A DNA stretch of 64,000 nucleotides from Tatumella morbirosei (GTDB taxonomy: Bacteria > Pseudomonadota > Gammaproteobacteria > Enterobacterales > Enterobacteriaceae). The notes below the pieces were generated by a model, which did not search any database, was not told the origin of the DNA, and worked only from the letters and a program-made list of their open reading frames with translations. The stretch lies in the NCBI RefSeq assembly GCF_000757425.2, contig NZ_JPKR02000004.1, positions 783,941 through 847,940 on the forward strand, written 5' to 3'. Positions 1 to 8,240 of the stretch are shown one piece after another. The position numbers were made by a program, and so were the translations under genes. Every line of letters begins with the position of its first letter. Within the stretch, counting starts at the first letter, position 1.

Positions 1-1
1 T

Positions 2-370
2 TATGCAGATTCGGGGCCGCGCAGGCTGATGGATCTTTTTTCGGTGAAATGGAGCAGTATGGTACTGCATGCTCTCTGGCACTGGCCTCAGGGCGCAGCC
101 AGAACAGGGGAGCTACAACGCAGTCTGCAGGGTATTTCCAAAAAAATGTTGTTTCAGACGTTGAAAGAACTGGAGATGCGTGGACTCATCCATCGGGAAG
201 TGTTTAGTGTTGTCCCGCCGAAAGTGGAGTATTCGTTGACTGCGCTGGGTAAAACAGTGGCAGAGCCTGTCGAACAGTTATATTTGTGGGGACTGGCTAA
301 TCAGCAGGCACTGGATGAAATGTCTGAAAACCTGCTGCGTAATACCCAACGTCATGCAGGGCAGGAGTAG
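2..370 (+). CDS. HxlR-family transcriptional regulator (5' truncated by window edge)
   Basis: Winged-helix DNA-binding regulator of the HxlR family. The frame is open to the window edge, and the residues before the first in-window ATG (base 29) read GPRRLMDLFSVKW, which matches the start of the HxlR domain, so the true start lies upstream. The rest is typical: helix-turn-helix with ISKKMLFQTLKELEMRGL as recognition region, then the wing VPPKVEYSLTALGK. HxlR proteins are small dimeric regulators, often sensing redox or electrophile stress. It converges on the DoxX gene to its right; whether it controls that gene is inference only. Confidence 0.85.
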   Translation, partial: YADSGPRRLMDLFSVKWSSMVLHALWHWPQGAARTGELQRSLQGISKKMLFQTLKELEMRGLIHREVFSVVPPKVEYSLTALGKTVAEPVEQLYLWGLANQQALDEMSENLLRNTQRHAGQE

Positions 371-380
371 GTGCCGGATA

Positions 381-409
381 AAAAAACTGCCGGCAGATTC
401 GCCGGCAGT
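381..409 (-). terminator. Rho-independent terminator of the DoxX gene
   Basis: A perfect 9-bp inverted repeat (ACTGCCGGC / GCCGGCAGT, 6-nt loop) is followed on the minus strand by a run of six T. It lies downstream of the minus-strand DoxX gene and just beyond the convergent HxlR gene. Confidence 0.75.
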
Positions 410-488
410 CAATGACAACAACTGATGACACTGTCAATATTTCCTGTTGGACACAGACTGGCAGGAAATTTTTGGGTAATAACAATAG

Positions 489-908
489 TTACTGGCGGGA
501 GATACTGTATTTACCCGCGCCGAGCAGCATAATGATCAGACCGCCAAAGAAATAAAGGGCTTCAGTTTCCAACGCCCAGGCTCCCACGTCGGTAGTTTTG
601 AAGAAGTTACCCCCCACCACCAGTACCACCGCAAATACCAGGTTAATGGCATATACCAGCCCGGCGACGCGGGTCCAGACGCCCAGGATAATTAATAACG
701 GTGCCGCGATTTCGCCAATGTAAGCACCATAGGCTACAAACCCTGGTAAGCCATGGGCCGCCAACATCGGTTTTATCCAGTCGACCCCATGTACCAGTTT
801 AAAACTGCCGTGAAACAGCATCAGCAAGCCAAACACCAGGCGCAACAGGAGTTTGGCAAAATCAGGATGATCTACAGCACGATCAAAACCAGTAATCAGC
901 TTATTCAT
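489..908 (-). CDS. DoxX family inner-membrane protein
   Basis: 139-residue DoxX-family protein with about four hydrophobic membrane segments (roughly residues 18-37, 58-77, 82-100 and 115-133). The family signature region LVFGLLMLFHGSFKLVHG is near the N-terminus. Members are quinone-related or redox-linked membrane proteins of poorly defined function, commonly under HxlR- or MarR-type regulators; here an HxlR gene converges on it from the left. The start is supported by GGGGAATTTTTA just before the ATG. No finer function can be assigned from sequence. Confidence 0.85.
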   Translation of the reverse strand: MNKLITGFDRAVDHPDFAKLLLRLVFGLLMLFHGSFKLVHGVDWIKPMLAAHGLPGFVAYGAYIGEIAAPLLIILGVWTRVAGLVYAINLVFAVVLVVGGNFFKTTDVGAWALETEALYFFGGLIIMLLGAGKYSISRQ

Positions 909-1218
909 TAAAAATTCCCCGTTTAAAAGGCGTAAGGTACGTTAAAAGCTCTTAAAACATCACCGGTATTTTTTGAAAGAAAACATCAAAAATTTAGAGT
1001 GGTAATTTTTATTTTTGCGCATCGCAGGCTATCCTGTCGGGCAGTCCGGAGAGATGATGCTCTGCGACGAAGCCCCTCTTTAAATAACGAGGGGATTTCA
1101 CCGCTGAGGAGCATTATTAGCAGTAAACGTAGTCTCTGGCAGGCAGTCAGAGGATCACGGATATAAAGAGATTTAAGGGGCCAGCATGGCCCCTCTGAAT
1201 GGCTTTGAGCTCAGCAGA
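909..1218. other. Intergenic region; AKR terminator, no gene seen
   Basis: About 310 bases between the DoxX start and the aldo/keto reductase stop. It is AT-rich near 950-1015, likely promoter territory for the minus-strand DoxX gene. A hairpin at 1176-1194 (AGGGGCCA, loop, TGGCCCCT) followed on the minus strand by TAAATCTCTTT is a probable terminator for the aldo/keto reductase. A second small hairpin, CCCCTC/GAGGGG, lies near 1075-1096. No credible coding frame was found. Confidence 0.6.
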
Positions 1219-2172
1219 CTATTGGCTGACGGTATCCAGTAGTGATAACTGTTGAGGTGTCAGCGAAAGCTGCAAAGCTTTGGCAAAGCTTTCGACCTGA
1301 CTGATGCTGGTGGCACTGGCAATCGGTGCCGTAACGCCTTCGCGTGCAATCAGCCAGGCCAGTGCAACCTCAGCCGGCTTGACATTATGTTCTTCTGCCA
1401 CGCTGGTCAGGGTATCCACAATTTTAAAGCCACGTGGATTCAGGTATTTACTGATTCCTGAACCGCGTTTGCTTTGTTGTAAATCGTCCTGTTGGCGATA
1501 TTTTCCGGTCAGAAAACCCGATGCCAGGCTGTAATAGGTCACAACACCAATATTTTTCTTAATACACAGATCGCGCAGTGGGCCATCAAAACTGCTGCGA
1601 TCATATAAGTTATACTCCGGCTGTAGCACCTGATAGGCCGGTAGTGAGTGTTGAGCGGCAACATTAAGGGCATCAGACAATTGGGTGGCATCCAGATTGG
1701 AGGCACCTACTGCACGAATTTTTCCTTCTGCCAACAGGGTTTTATAGGCTTCCAGCGTCTCTTCGTAGGGAGTTTCAGGGTCCGGCCAGTGGGAAAAGTA
1801 GAGATCGATATAATCGGTGTTCAGACGGCGTAAGGAATCTTCTACTGCCTGGATGATCCATTTTTTAGAAAGTCCTTTATGGCCTTCAATCCCTAAATCT
1901 GCACCGACTTTGGTGAATAATTTTATCTGCTCACGGCGGCCCGGGTGGGCTTTCAGCCAGCGACCGATGATGGTTTCGGATTCTCCCCCCTGGTTACCTT
2001 CAGCCCATCGGGAATAAACGTCGGCAGTATCGATAGTATCAAAACCGTGATCGATAAAAGCATCCAGTATTTTAAAACTGGTTGGCTCATCAATGGTCCA
2101 GCCGAACACATTGCCGCCAAACACTAGTGGGGTGATGGACAAATCAGTCTGCCCGAGAAGTCGTTTAGTCAT
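1219..2172 (-). CDS. Aldo/keto reductase family oxidoreductase
   Basis: NADPH-dependent aldo/keto reductase, a TIM-barrel fold of about 317 residues. Visible family features are FDTIDTADVY (catalytic Asp and Tyr), LFTKVG (catalytic Lys) and the His-containing strand DLYFSHWPDP, followed by GASN and a late YSLASGFLTGKY segment. It resembles the AKR group acting on sugars, aldehydes or dehydrated metabolites; the substrate is unknown. I prefer the ATG at 2172 over an ATG eight codons upstream because AGGAG sits about 10 nt before it and MTKRLLGQTDLSITPL is the usual N-terminus of the family. It has its own terminator and appears monocistronic. Confidence 0.9.
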   Translation of the reverse strand: MTKRLLGQTDLSITPLVFGGNVFGWTIDEPTSFKILDAFIDHGFDTIDTADVYSRWAEGNQGGESETIIGRWLKAHPGRREQIKLFTKVGADLGIEGHKGLSKKWIIQAVEDSLRRLNTDYIDLYFSHWPDPETPYEETLEAYKTLLAEGKIRAVGASNLDATQLSDALNVAAQHSLPAYQVLQPEYNLYDRSSFDGPLRDLCIKKNIGVVTYYSLASGFLTGKYRQQDDLQQSKRGSGISKYLNPRGFKIVDTLTSVAEEHNVKPAEVALAWLIAREGVTAPIASATSISQVESFAKALQLSLTPQQLSLLDTVSQ

Positions 2173-2468
2173 CTCTGAAATTCTCCTGATAGTCATACAT
2201 AGTCAGTCACTGACAGCGACTCAGCCTGATATTTACTGTATCCGCTCAGCGGCGGGATTTTCTGAAGACACTCCTTAGCATAACGTGACTTTTGCTACCT
2301 GGCAGAACCAATGTTGCGAAATAACCTGAAAATGCCTCAACTTCTGACGGTCAAAAATGTTCAAAACAGATACACTAAAAGAGAAGAAACACTGCCAGCC
2401 CCTGAAAAGACTGGCTTGTGACGAATAGTGCATAGCAAAAAATAATCTCCGGGAGTTTATCAGGACGC

Positions 2469-2795
2469 ATGTTGTTACTAAAAACTGGTTTGTTATTTGT
2501 ACTGACTGCCGTCGCTGAAATCGTCGGATGTTGGTTTCCGTATCTGGTATTACGTGAACATAAGAGCCCCTGGCTACTGCTGCCCGGGCTGTTCAGTCTG
2601 ATGATATTCGCCTGGCTACTTACGTTTCATCCGACCGGAGCAGGCAGGACCTATGCGGCTTACGGCGGGGTTTATATTTGCGTTGCTCTGGGATGGTTAA
2701 GAATTGTCGAAGGAATTGTGCTGACCCGCTGGGATATCGCTGGTGGCCTGGTGGCACTTGCAGGGATGCTGATCATTGTCTGTCAGCCATCCTAA
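2469..2795 (+). CDS. ynfA: UPF0060 membrane protein YnfA
   Basis: 108-residue inner-membrane protein with four hydrophobic helices, the same length as E. coli YnfA. Diagnostic stretches are [27 protein letters not shown] and [14 protein letters not shown]. It is an SMR-like small multidrug-transport-related family whose role is not firmly established. A ribosome-binding site (GGGAGTTTATCAGGACGC) precedes the ATG. It stands alone in the same orientation as the shikimate-dehydrogenase-like gene 90 bases downstream. Confidence 0.93.
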   Translation: MLLLKTGLLFVLTAVAEIVGCWFPYLVLREHKSPWLLLPGLFSLMIFAWLLTFHPTGAGRTYAAYGGVYICVALGWLRIVEGIVLTRWDIAGGLVALAGMLIIVCQPS

Positions 2796-2885
2796 AGAGT
2801 CACCGTTTCCGGTGCAATGGCAAATCTGCGCGGTCTGTTATACTCAGGTGAGGCCCTGAATTCTATTATTCACGGAGAAAGGAAT

Positions 2886-3692
2886 ATGTCATCTGTTGAG
2901 TCTGTGAGTGGGTTAACACGATTATTGGCGATTATCGGTGACCCTATTGCCAGGGTCAGGGCTCCACAGTTAATCAACCGGGAGCTGATTTCTCAGCAGC
3001 GCGAAAATGTGCTGATGATTCCTTTGCATGTTGCCGCTGACGGACTCAGGGAGACACTCGAAGGGCTACGGCATTGTCAGAACTTTTCCGGGGCAGTGAT
3101 TACTATGCCGCATAAACGTGCGGTCATCGATCTGTTGGATGATATTTCGCCCGAGGCTCAACTGGCGGGGGCTTGTAATGTGATTAAACGGCTTCCTGAC
3201 GGAAAATTAAGCGGTACCCTGTATGACGGTGAAGGATTTGTTGCTGGGTTGCAGTTGCGGGGATACGAGGTTGCCGGTAAGCGGGTCTATCTGGCAGGTG
3301 CTGGAGGCGCAGCCAGTGCTATTGCTCATGCGCTGGCGAGTCATGGTGTCACCGAGCTTATTATATACAATCGTTCAGAACCTGCGGTGCTGGAACTGGC
3401 GGCGAACCTGGCCCGTCATCATCCGGGGTTAGTGGTTATCCATGGCACCCATAGCCCTGCCCATTGCGATATTGTGATAAATGCGACACCGGTCGGTATG
3501 GGTGAAGATACAGAGCAGGCATTCTCGTTGCAACATTTAGCCCCGGGTACTCTGGTGTGCGACATTATTATTTACCCGGAGAAAACGCCATTGTTGCTGG
3601 CTGCTGAACAGGCCGGACTGCCGGTTCATACCGGGGAGGCCATGCTGTCGGCCCAAATTTCTCTGATGCTTAAATTTATGCTGGAGTCCTGA
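2886..3692 (+). CDS. Shikimate dehydrogenase-like (AroE/YdiB family) oxidoreductase
   Basis: 268-residue member of the shikimate/quinate dehydrogenase family. The N-terminal substrate domain contains AIIGDPIARVRAPQLIN and ITMPHK (the catalytic Lys), followed by ACNVIK. The nucleotide domain has GAGGAASAIAHAL (Rossmann glycine motif) and INATPVGM. The usual NTDG motif reads LYDGEGF, so the Asn-Thr of true AroE is replaced; this suggests a paralog with altered substrate preference rather than the housekeeping shikimate dehydrogenase. I chose ATG 2886 because GGAGAAAGG precedes it and upstream residues look noncoding. Exact substrate is unknown. Confidence 0.88.
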   Translation: MSSVESVSGLTRLLAIIGDPIARVRAPQLINRELISQQRENVLMIPLHVAADGLRETLEGLRHCQNFSGAVITMPHKRAVIDLLDDISPEAQLAGACNVIKRLPDGKLSGTLYDGEGFVAGLQLRGYEVAGKRVYLAGAGGAASAIAHALASHGVTELIIYNRSEPAVLELAANLARHHPGLVVIHGTHSPAHCDIVINATPVGMGEDTEQAFSLQHLAPGTLVCDIIIYPEKTPLLLAAEQAGLPVHTGEAMLSAQISLMLKFMLES

Positions 3693-4181
3693 CTCTAATT
3701 TTTCACCCTGTTTATCTGAGAATACCTGAAGGCAGGATCCTGACTTTTAGGGGCCTGTCATTTTTGGTTCTGCTGCTTATAGCAGGTATAAGTATTTACT
3801 TATATATCGCTAAATGGACTCCGTATTTCCAAATGTCCGTTTATTGCAGTATCTCCTGTCTGTGGGTTTTTAATTAATTCCGACCTTTGTTTACTATGAC
3901 ATTTTTTTATTATTTTGTTCTCCCCCCTGGCGATATTTGGCAGTCGCATTTATTTGAGGGGCGATGGGGATAATAATTTTTTCCTCTGGATAACCGGGGC
4001 ATTTTTTTTCGTGGATCTGACAATAAATTTCGTACTTTCCCTGCAGGCAATATTTGGATGAAAGTAGTTACAGCCGCAAAGTTTCTGCGGATGTTACCGG
4101 GGAAGTAATGATCTGCCCCCTTGAGCTACCCCCCGACAGAAAAATGTTATTCCACGGCAATTGTCTCAGCAGGAGAGTCTT
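3693..4181. other. AT-rich intergenic region before the binding-protein gene
   Basis: 489 bases with no convincing gene. It has many T-rich runs and a hydrophobic open stretch near 3740-3870 that lacks a usable start codon and ribosome-binding site, so I do not call it. The 3' end carries the AGGAGA ribosome-binding site of the periplasmic binding protein (4171-4176). The promoter of that gene is expected here but no strong hexamer pair stands out. Confidence 0.5.
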
Positions 4182-5018
4182 ATGAACGTAAATCATTCGT
4201 TGTTCTCAGCACGGTATCTAAAAGCAGCGTTAGGTTTAGGATTGCTGACTTTAGTCAGCCAGGCGAATGCTGACTTTCTGAAACCAGGGGTAATCACCGC
4301 CGGTTCAGATATTACTTTTGCGCCCTACGAATATATGCTGAACGGAAAGCCTGCCGGATTCGATATCGAGATGCTGAAGGGTATCGCTGCGTCCTTAGGA
4401 AAAACCTCAGTCAATGTGGATACCCGTTTTCCCAATTTGATTCCGGGACTGCAAGGTAAACGTTTCGATATTACTAACTCTTCAATGTATATCACGGCAG
4501 AACGCCTGAAAGTCATTGATATGATTCCTTACCTGAAAACCGGTGAGAAGATTGTGACTTTGTCAGACAGTCAATATAAGCCTGAAGATCCTGCCGAAAT
4601 GTGTGGTCATAAAATTGGTACTATGGCGGGTACCTCTTTCCTGCAAGGCTTGATGAAATTCTCTCAGGACTCCTGTGTAGCTAAAGGCAAACCGGCCATC
4701 ACCATTAGCGAATACCCGACTGACCCTCAGGTGACCCAGGCATTGCTGTCCAAGGCGGTAGAAGCACAGATTACCGATGTTGCAGTGGCACAGGGTGTCG
4801 TTGAGCGGCTTAAAGGTCGGGTGGTTATCACCTCGGACAAATTGCTTTATCCGGTTCTGATTGGATTCGGGGTGCGTAAAGATGATCCGGTAGTGAAAAA
4901 AGCGATGGAAGAAGGGTTAAGTAAATTCAGTAAGACGGCAGAGTACAAGCAACTATTTGAAAAATATCATTTTACTCCGGTGACCGCTGAAGATATTAAA
5001 ACGATTGAAGCCAGCTAA
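4182..5018 (+). CDS. ABC transporter periplasmic substrate-binding protein (amino-acid type, family 3)
   Basis: 278-residue secreted binding protein. The signal peptide ends near VSQANA, and the mature protein begins with FLKPGVITAGSDITFAPYEY, the entry strand of family 3 solute-binding proteins. Further marks are GKPAGFDIEMLKGIAASLG, SSMYITAERLKVIDM, and a C-terminal GFGVRKDDPVVKKAMEEG. No permease or ATPase gene is adjacent, so it is an orphan in this window and must dock with a transporter encoded elsewhere. The start at 4182 is preferred over 4161 because of AGGAGA spaced five bases upstream. It lies 124 bases before a PhyH-family dioxygenase on the same strand; a shared substrate, for instance an amino-acid-like compound, is inference. 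Confidence 0.88.
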   Translation: MNVNHSLFSARYLKAALGLGLLTLVSQANADFLKPGVITAGSDITFAPYEYMLNGKPAGFDIEMLKGIAASLGKTSVNVDTRFPNLIPGLQGKRFDITNSSMYITAERLKVIDMIPYLKTGEKIVTLSDSQYKPEDPAEMCGHKIGTMAGTSFLQGLMKFSQDSCVAKGKPAITISEYPTDPQVTQALLSKAVEAQITDVAVAQGVVERLKGRVVITSDKLLYPVLIGFGVRKDDPVVKKAMEEGLSKFSKTAEYKQLFEKYHFTPVTAEDIKTIEAS

Positions 5019-5142
5019 TTTAATTTCCGCACCAGCAAAGGTTTAACGTCAGTCACTCCTGCCAGCGTTAAACCTGCTGAATGCATCAGTTTAATCGCCG
5101 TGGTGGTAAGGCAGGTAGCTCTGCGGCAGTGAAGAGGCAGTT

Positions 5143-6006
5143 ATGATTGAACAATGGCAGGTCGATCAGTTTCATGAGCAGGGCGTACTGGTAGTAAATC
5201 AGGTATTTTCAGCTGAAGAGATTGATGCACTACAGACGGTATTTGCCGCCTGGGCTGAAGAGAGTCGTCAGCATAGCAGTGCCTATGGCGAAACGATCGA
5301 CGGGCGTCCGCGCTTTGATGTTGACAGCGATCACTCAGCAGATCATCCTTCCTTACGCAGGATTGCCTCGCCCACAGAAATATCAGGACTCTATTATCAG
5401 GCGGCTTGCCAGTCGCGGATGAGCGAGATTGCAGCACAGTTGATTGGCCCCGGAGTACGTTTTCACCACAGTAAAATTAATTCTAAATTACCCGGCACCA
5501 AAACCGAGGTGAAATGGCACCAGGATTTTCTGTTTACCCCGCATACCAATGATGACCTGGTCACGGCCTTACTGATGGTCAGTGAAGTTACGGCAGATAA
5601 TGGCCCGTTGCAGGTCATCCCGGGCAGTCACAAGGGGCCCCTACATAACCACTGGCAGGCAGGTAAATTTACCGGTGCCGTGGATGAGCAGGTGGTGCAA
5701 GAACTGTGTGCAGAGCCGGTAGCCTGCCTGGGACCTGCGGGTAGCGTCTGCTTTATGCATACCCGTCTGTTACATGCTTCGGCACCCAATAACAGCCCAT
5801 TGCCGCGGACTTTGTTTATTACTGTCTATTCAGCCGAAGATGCATTACCGCTGGCTGAAAATCCGTTGCCTTCACAACATGAACGTCAGGTCGTTGCAGG
5901 TGAAGAGAGTGGGAACATTCGTTGTGTGGACAATCAGTTCCGTTTGCCACAAAAGCCTAAAGGTGCTTCATTTTTTGTGCAGCAGGCCGGAGAAGACCCG
6001 CGTTGA
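5143..6006 (+). CDS. Phytanoyl-CoA dioxygenase (PhyH) family Fe(II)/2-oxoglutarate oxygenase
   Basis: 287-residue cytosolic protein of the PhyH superfamily. The iron facial triad is visible as H126-x-D128 in KWHQDFLF and H211 in MHTRLLHAS, with R222 following as the likely 2-oxoglutarate ligand. PGSHKGPL is a typical PhyH loop. Such enzymes hydroxylate diverse small molecules such as ectoine, amino-acid derivatives and phosphonates; the substrate cannot be read from sequence. GAAGAGGCAG precedes the ATG. The gene follows an orphan periplasmic amino-acid-type binding protein, suggesting an uptake-and-hydroxylation pair (inference). A GC-rich hairpin near 6043-6063 may end the transcript. Confidence 0.85.
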   Translation: MIEQWQVDQFHEQGVLVVNQVFSAEEIDALQTVFAAWAEESRQHSSAYGETIDGRPRFDVDSDHSADHPSLRRIASPTEISGLYYQAACQSRMSEIAAQLIGPGVRFHHSKINSKLPGTKTEVKWHQDFLFTPHTNDDLVTALLMVSEVTADNGPLQVIPGSHKGPLHNHWQAGKFTGAVDEQVVQELCAEPVACLGPAGSVCFMHTRLLHASAPNNSPLPRTLFITVYSAEDALPLAENPLPSQHERQVVAGEESGNIRCVDNQFRLPQKPKGASFFVQQAGEDPR

Positions 6007-6165
6007 TCGCTGTTAACCAAATGTTTTTCTGAAATTTTACGTCGCCGGGGCGCAGGTCCCCGGCACAACCATTGTGTTTTTCGGTATTTTGGTTCAGGGT
6101 GGAGCGACAGATTTGTATTCAGCGCTTGCCGGTATGGCCGGCAGAACCTTTTACCGGAATGACTG

Positions 6166-6726
6166 ATGAATAAAACGTTGACCAGTGTGTTGTTTGCCAG
6201 CCTGAGCATAGCGGTAGCCTCTGCCGCCGTAGCGGCACCTTTCACTTTATCTTCCCCTGATTTTACTTCCGGTCATTTTATGCCGTCGGCAATGGGGGGA
6301 AATTTTCCCCATATCAAAAGCTGCCACGGACAAAATATTTCTCCGCCACTGAGCTGGGAAAATCCGCCAGCAGCCACACAAAGTTTTGCACTCATTATTC
6401 AGGATGCGGAAGGGCGAAACGGATTGGGGGCGACCCATTTAGTTGCTTATGGTATTCCGGCGACTCAGCATCAGTTTCTCAGAACAGCTCTGGCTAATGG
6501 CCAGGGTTTTACTGGCGGGAAAAATAGCTTTGGAAAACTGGCGTATAATGGCCCTTGTCCTCCGACGAATGGTGATACCCACACTTACACCTTTACTCTG
6601 ATAGCCACAAATTTACCGGCGGACAGTTTGCCGGAAGGCCTGACTCAGGCGGAACTGTTGCAAAAACTGGAAGGGCATGCACTGGGGGCAGCGGGGATGT
6701 CGGGATTATTTTCAGGTAAAAAATAG
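6166..6726 (+). CDS. Periplasmic YbhB/YbcL-type PEBP (Raf kinase inhibitor-like) protein
   Basis: 186 residues with a clear N-terminal signal peptide ending at AVASAAVAA, then a phosphatidylethanolamine-binding-protein fold: FTSGHFMPSAMGG, SPPLSWENPPAATQSFALI, QDAEG and GYNGPCPPTNGDTHTYTFTL-like ligand-pocket strands. This matches the YbcL/YbhB family; the exported form resembles YbcL. In uropathogenic E. coli a YbcL variant dampens neutrophil migration, but no role is established for most members. The gene is convergent with the Csu pilus locus. Confidence 0.9.
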   Translation: MNKTLTSVLFASLSIAVASAAVAAPFTLSSPDFTSGHFMPSAMGGNFPHIKSCHGQNISPPLSWENPPAATQSFALIIQDAEGRNGLGATHLVAYGIPATQHQFLRTALANGQGFTGGKNSFGKLAYNGPCPPTNGDTHTYTFTLIATNLPADSLPEGLTQAELLQKLEGHALGAAGMSGLFSGKK

Positions 6727-6749
6727 TCTGCCCGCATAAACGGGCAGAC
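6720..6749 (-). terminator. Terminator at the end of the Csu locus
   Basis: A 9-bp stem GTCTGCCCG / CGGGCAGAC is followed on the minus strand by ACTATTTTTT. A second hairpin ACGGAGG/CCTCCGT lies at 6768-6788, directly after the stop of the last pilus subunit. Together they form a probable tandem terminator for the minus-strand operon; the first may also serve the convergent PEBP gene. Confidence 0.65.
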
Positions 6750-6793
6750 CGGGGATGACTACCGGTTACGGAGGACTGATGCCTCCGTCACAC

Positions 6794-7315
6794 TTAGTAA
6801 GTAATCGTCATGGTGACGGTATCAGAGTAGGCACCTACTGAAGGCAGGGTGCTACCGGCAGGAATACGACCATAAATATCGTAAGACTGCAGGGTACCCG
6901 TCCCTGTACCGGACAGCGCAGTAGTGTTAACCCCAATCGCCGTGGTGTAGCCGCTGTCAGAGTATAGGTTATAAGGGATGTATTCGGTATCGCCCCCTTC
7001 CATCTGACGCTGTGTTGTTCCGCTGATATTAGAACCACCATCCATTGCCAGAGTCCATGCAGTACCGTTGTTACACAATACTCCGACCTGGCTTCCGCCG
7101 GTAGAAGAGGTGTTGGCATCAGTATTTGCGGCGAAAGAAGACACAGTACCAAAGTTCAGTACCGCGTTAGTGGTTGTCCCGGTAGAACTGGTATTGACTG
7201 TACAGCTTGCGGCAACGGTGGCCTCCACTGTTAAAGTACCACTATTTGTTGCTGCTTCGACTGCAGGGACTGCGAAAACAGTGGCAGCTGCAGCTGTTAT
7301 TAATAATTTACGCAT
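6794..7315 (-). CDS. Csu-type fimbrial major subunit, spore coat U domain (copy 1)
   Basis: 173-residue secreted pilin of the SCPU family (archaic chaperone-usher pili, CsuA/B-like). The signal peptide MRKLLITAAAATVFAVPAVEA is followed by a Thr/Ser/Gly-rich beta domain with the conserved Cys pair, VLNFGTV, YIPYNLYSD and a C-terminal donor-strand-like DTVTMTITY. I moved the start to ATG 7315 because CGAGG lies five bases upstream and the signal peptide begins there; the longer frame runs into the remnant of the preceding gene. It is roughly 70% identical by eye to the gene at 7709-8227, showing a tandem duplication. Its assembly genes upstream appear broken. Confidence 0.88.
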   Translation of the reverse strand: MRKLLITAAAATVFAVPAVEAATNSGTLTVEATVAASCTVNTSSTGTTTNAVLNFGTVSSFAANTDANTSSTGGSQVGVLCNNGTAWTLAMDGGSNISGTTQRQMEGGDTEYIPYNLYSDSGYTTAIGVNTTALSGTGTGTLQSYDIYGRIPAGSTLPSVGAYSDTVTMTITY

Positions 7316-7329
7316 AAAAACCTCGATTA

Positions 7330-7470
7330 TCAGTATGTTACGGTTACCACGACCGTATCGGTGTAACTGCCAGGCGTGGTCGGGATTTAACTCCCTTAGG
7401 TTTACGTCCATAAACGATAAACGTCTGGTTAGCCCCTGAGCCGGTGAATGTTACGCCTCAACTTCCCCCG
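7330..7470 (-). pseudogene. 3' remnant of a CsuE-like two-domain pilus subunit
   Basis: Reading the minus strand gives GS-stop-GVTFTGSGANQTFIVYG, then RKPKGV, a one-base deletion, then TTPGSYTDTVVVTVTY and a stop. This aligns with the C-terminus of the intact neighbour at 8241-9317 (GSGGVTSSGTGANQTFVVYG and PGSYTDTVVVTVTY). An in-frame TGA (7458-7460) and the frameshift near 7387 prove it is not functional. It ends 14 bases before copy 1 of the major subunit, the same spacing as between the intact subunit gene and copy 2, so the unit 'csuE tail plus major subunit' was duplicated. Confidence 0.8.
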
Positions 7471-7708
7471 GAAAATTTATCGTTACCCGGGTATTTCCCG
7501 CACAGTGGCAAGTGCGGAATCTGGTACTGAGTTTGCTTGCAAATATCGGCAGCATAACCCCCTGCCAGTCACGCTGTGAGTAGTGCTTAGCGACTACACA
7601 AAGCGGAATGGCGCTATCTTTTACAGACACAGCGGGCTGGATACTGCCTGCTGAACGACAGAAGTGGCTTTGAACGTTATTTGCGTTCGCCTCAACACCC
7701 GGCTCTGA
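7455..7708 (-). other. Open but startless stretch after pilus subunit copy 2
   Basis: Directly after the TAA of the subunit at 7709, the same minus-strand frame stays open for about 84 codons until a stop near 7455. The translation (containing SVKDSAIPLCVVAKHYSQRD and GNTRVTINFPGE) has no start codon with a ribosome-binding site and no family I recognise. It may be debris of a deleted gene between the duplicated subunits, or chance. Confidence 0.3.
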
Positions 7709-8227
7709 TTAATAAGTCAGTGTCATAGTTACTGTGTCGGTATAAGCCCCTGGTGTCGCCAGAGTACTGCCGGCAGGAATACGCCCGTAAATATCGTATG
7801 ACTGCAGAGCTCCGGTGCCGGTACCGCTCAGTGCGGTAGTATTAATCCCGATGGCAACGGTACGGGCACTGTCTGAATACAGGTTATATGGCACATACTC
7901 CGTGTTTCCGCCCAGCATCCGGCGCTGTGTGCCACTGACATTCGATCCGCCATTCATCGCTAATGTCCAGCCGGTACCGTTACTGCACAGCACAGTCACT
8001 TTGCTACCACCGGTAGACGAAGTACTGGCATCAATATTGGCCGCCATTGAAGTGACGGTACCGAAATTGAGGACAGCAGTGGTAGTGGTCCCGGTGGTAC
8101 TGGTGTTTACAGCGCAACTGGCCGCCAGCGTTGCCGAAACAGTCAGGCTGCCGGTCACAGTGGCGGCCTCAGTAGCAGGTATGGCTATCAGGCTTGTAAC
8201 AGTCGCTGCAATTAATAGCTTACGCAT
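7709..8227 (-). CDS. Csu-type fimbrial major subunit, spore coat U domain (copy 2)
   Basis: 172-residue SCPU-domain pilin with signal peptide (MRKLLIAATVTSLIAIPATEA), VLNFGTV, YVPYNLYSD, SYDIYGRIPAGST and the C-terminal strand DTVTMTLTY. It is a paralog of the gene at 6794-7315 with the same architecture. The start follows the stop of the two-domain subunit by 13 bases, so they are co-transcribed. In archaic chaperone-usher systems such as Acinetobacter Csu, subunits of this kind polymerise into thin pili that mediate attachment to abiotic surfaces. Function here depends on whether the chaperone and usher are expressed. Confidence 0.88.
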   Translation of the reverse strand: MRKLLIAATVTSLIAIPATEAATVTGSLTVSATLAASCAVNTSTTGTTTTAVLNFGTVTSMAANIDASTSSTGGSKVTVLCSNGTGWTLAMNGGSNVSGTQRRMLGGNTEYVPYNLYSDSARTVAIGINTTALSGTGTGALQSYDIYGRIPAGSTLATPGAYTDTVTMTLTY

Positions 8228-8240
8228 TTGTTTTCCCCGG

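Noticed and set aside
3740-3875. Short hydrophobic reading frame after the AroE-like gene
   Set aside because: No ATG/GTG/TTG start with a ribosome-binding site; hydrophobicity follows from T-rich DNA.
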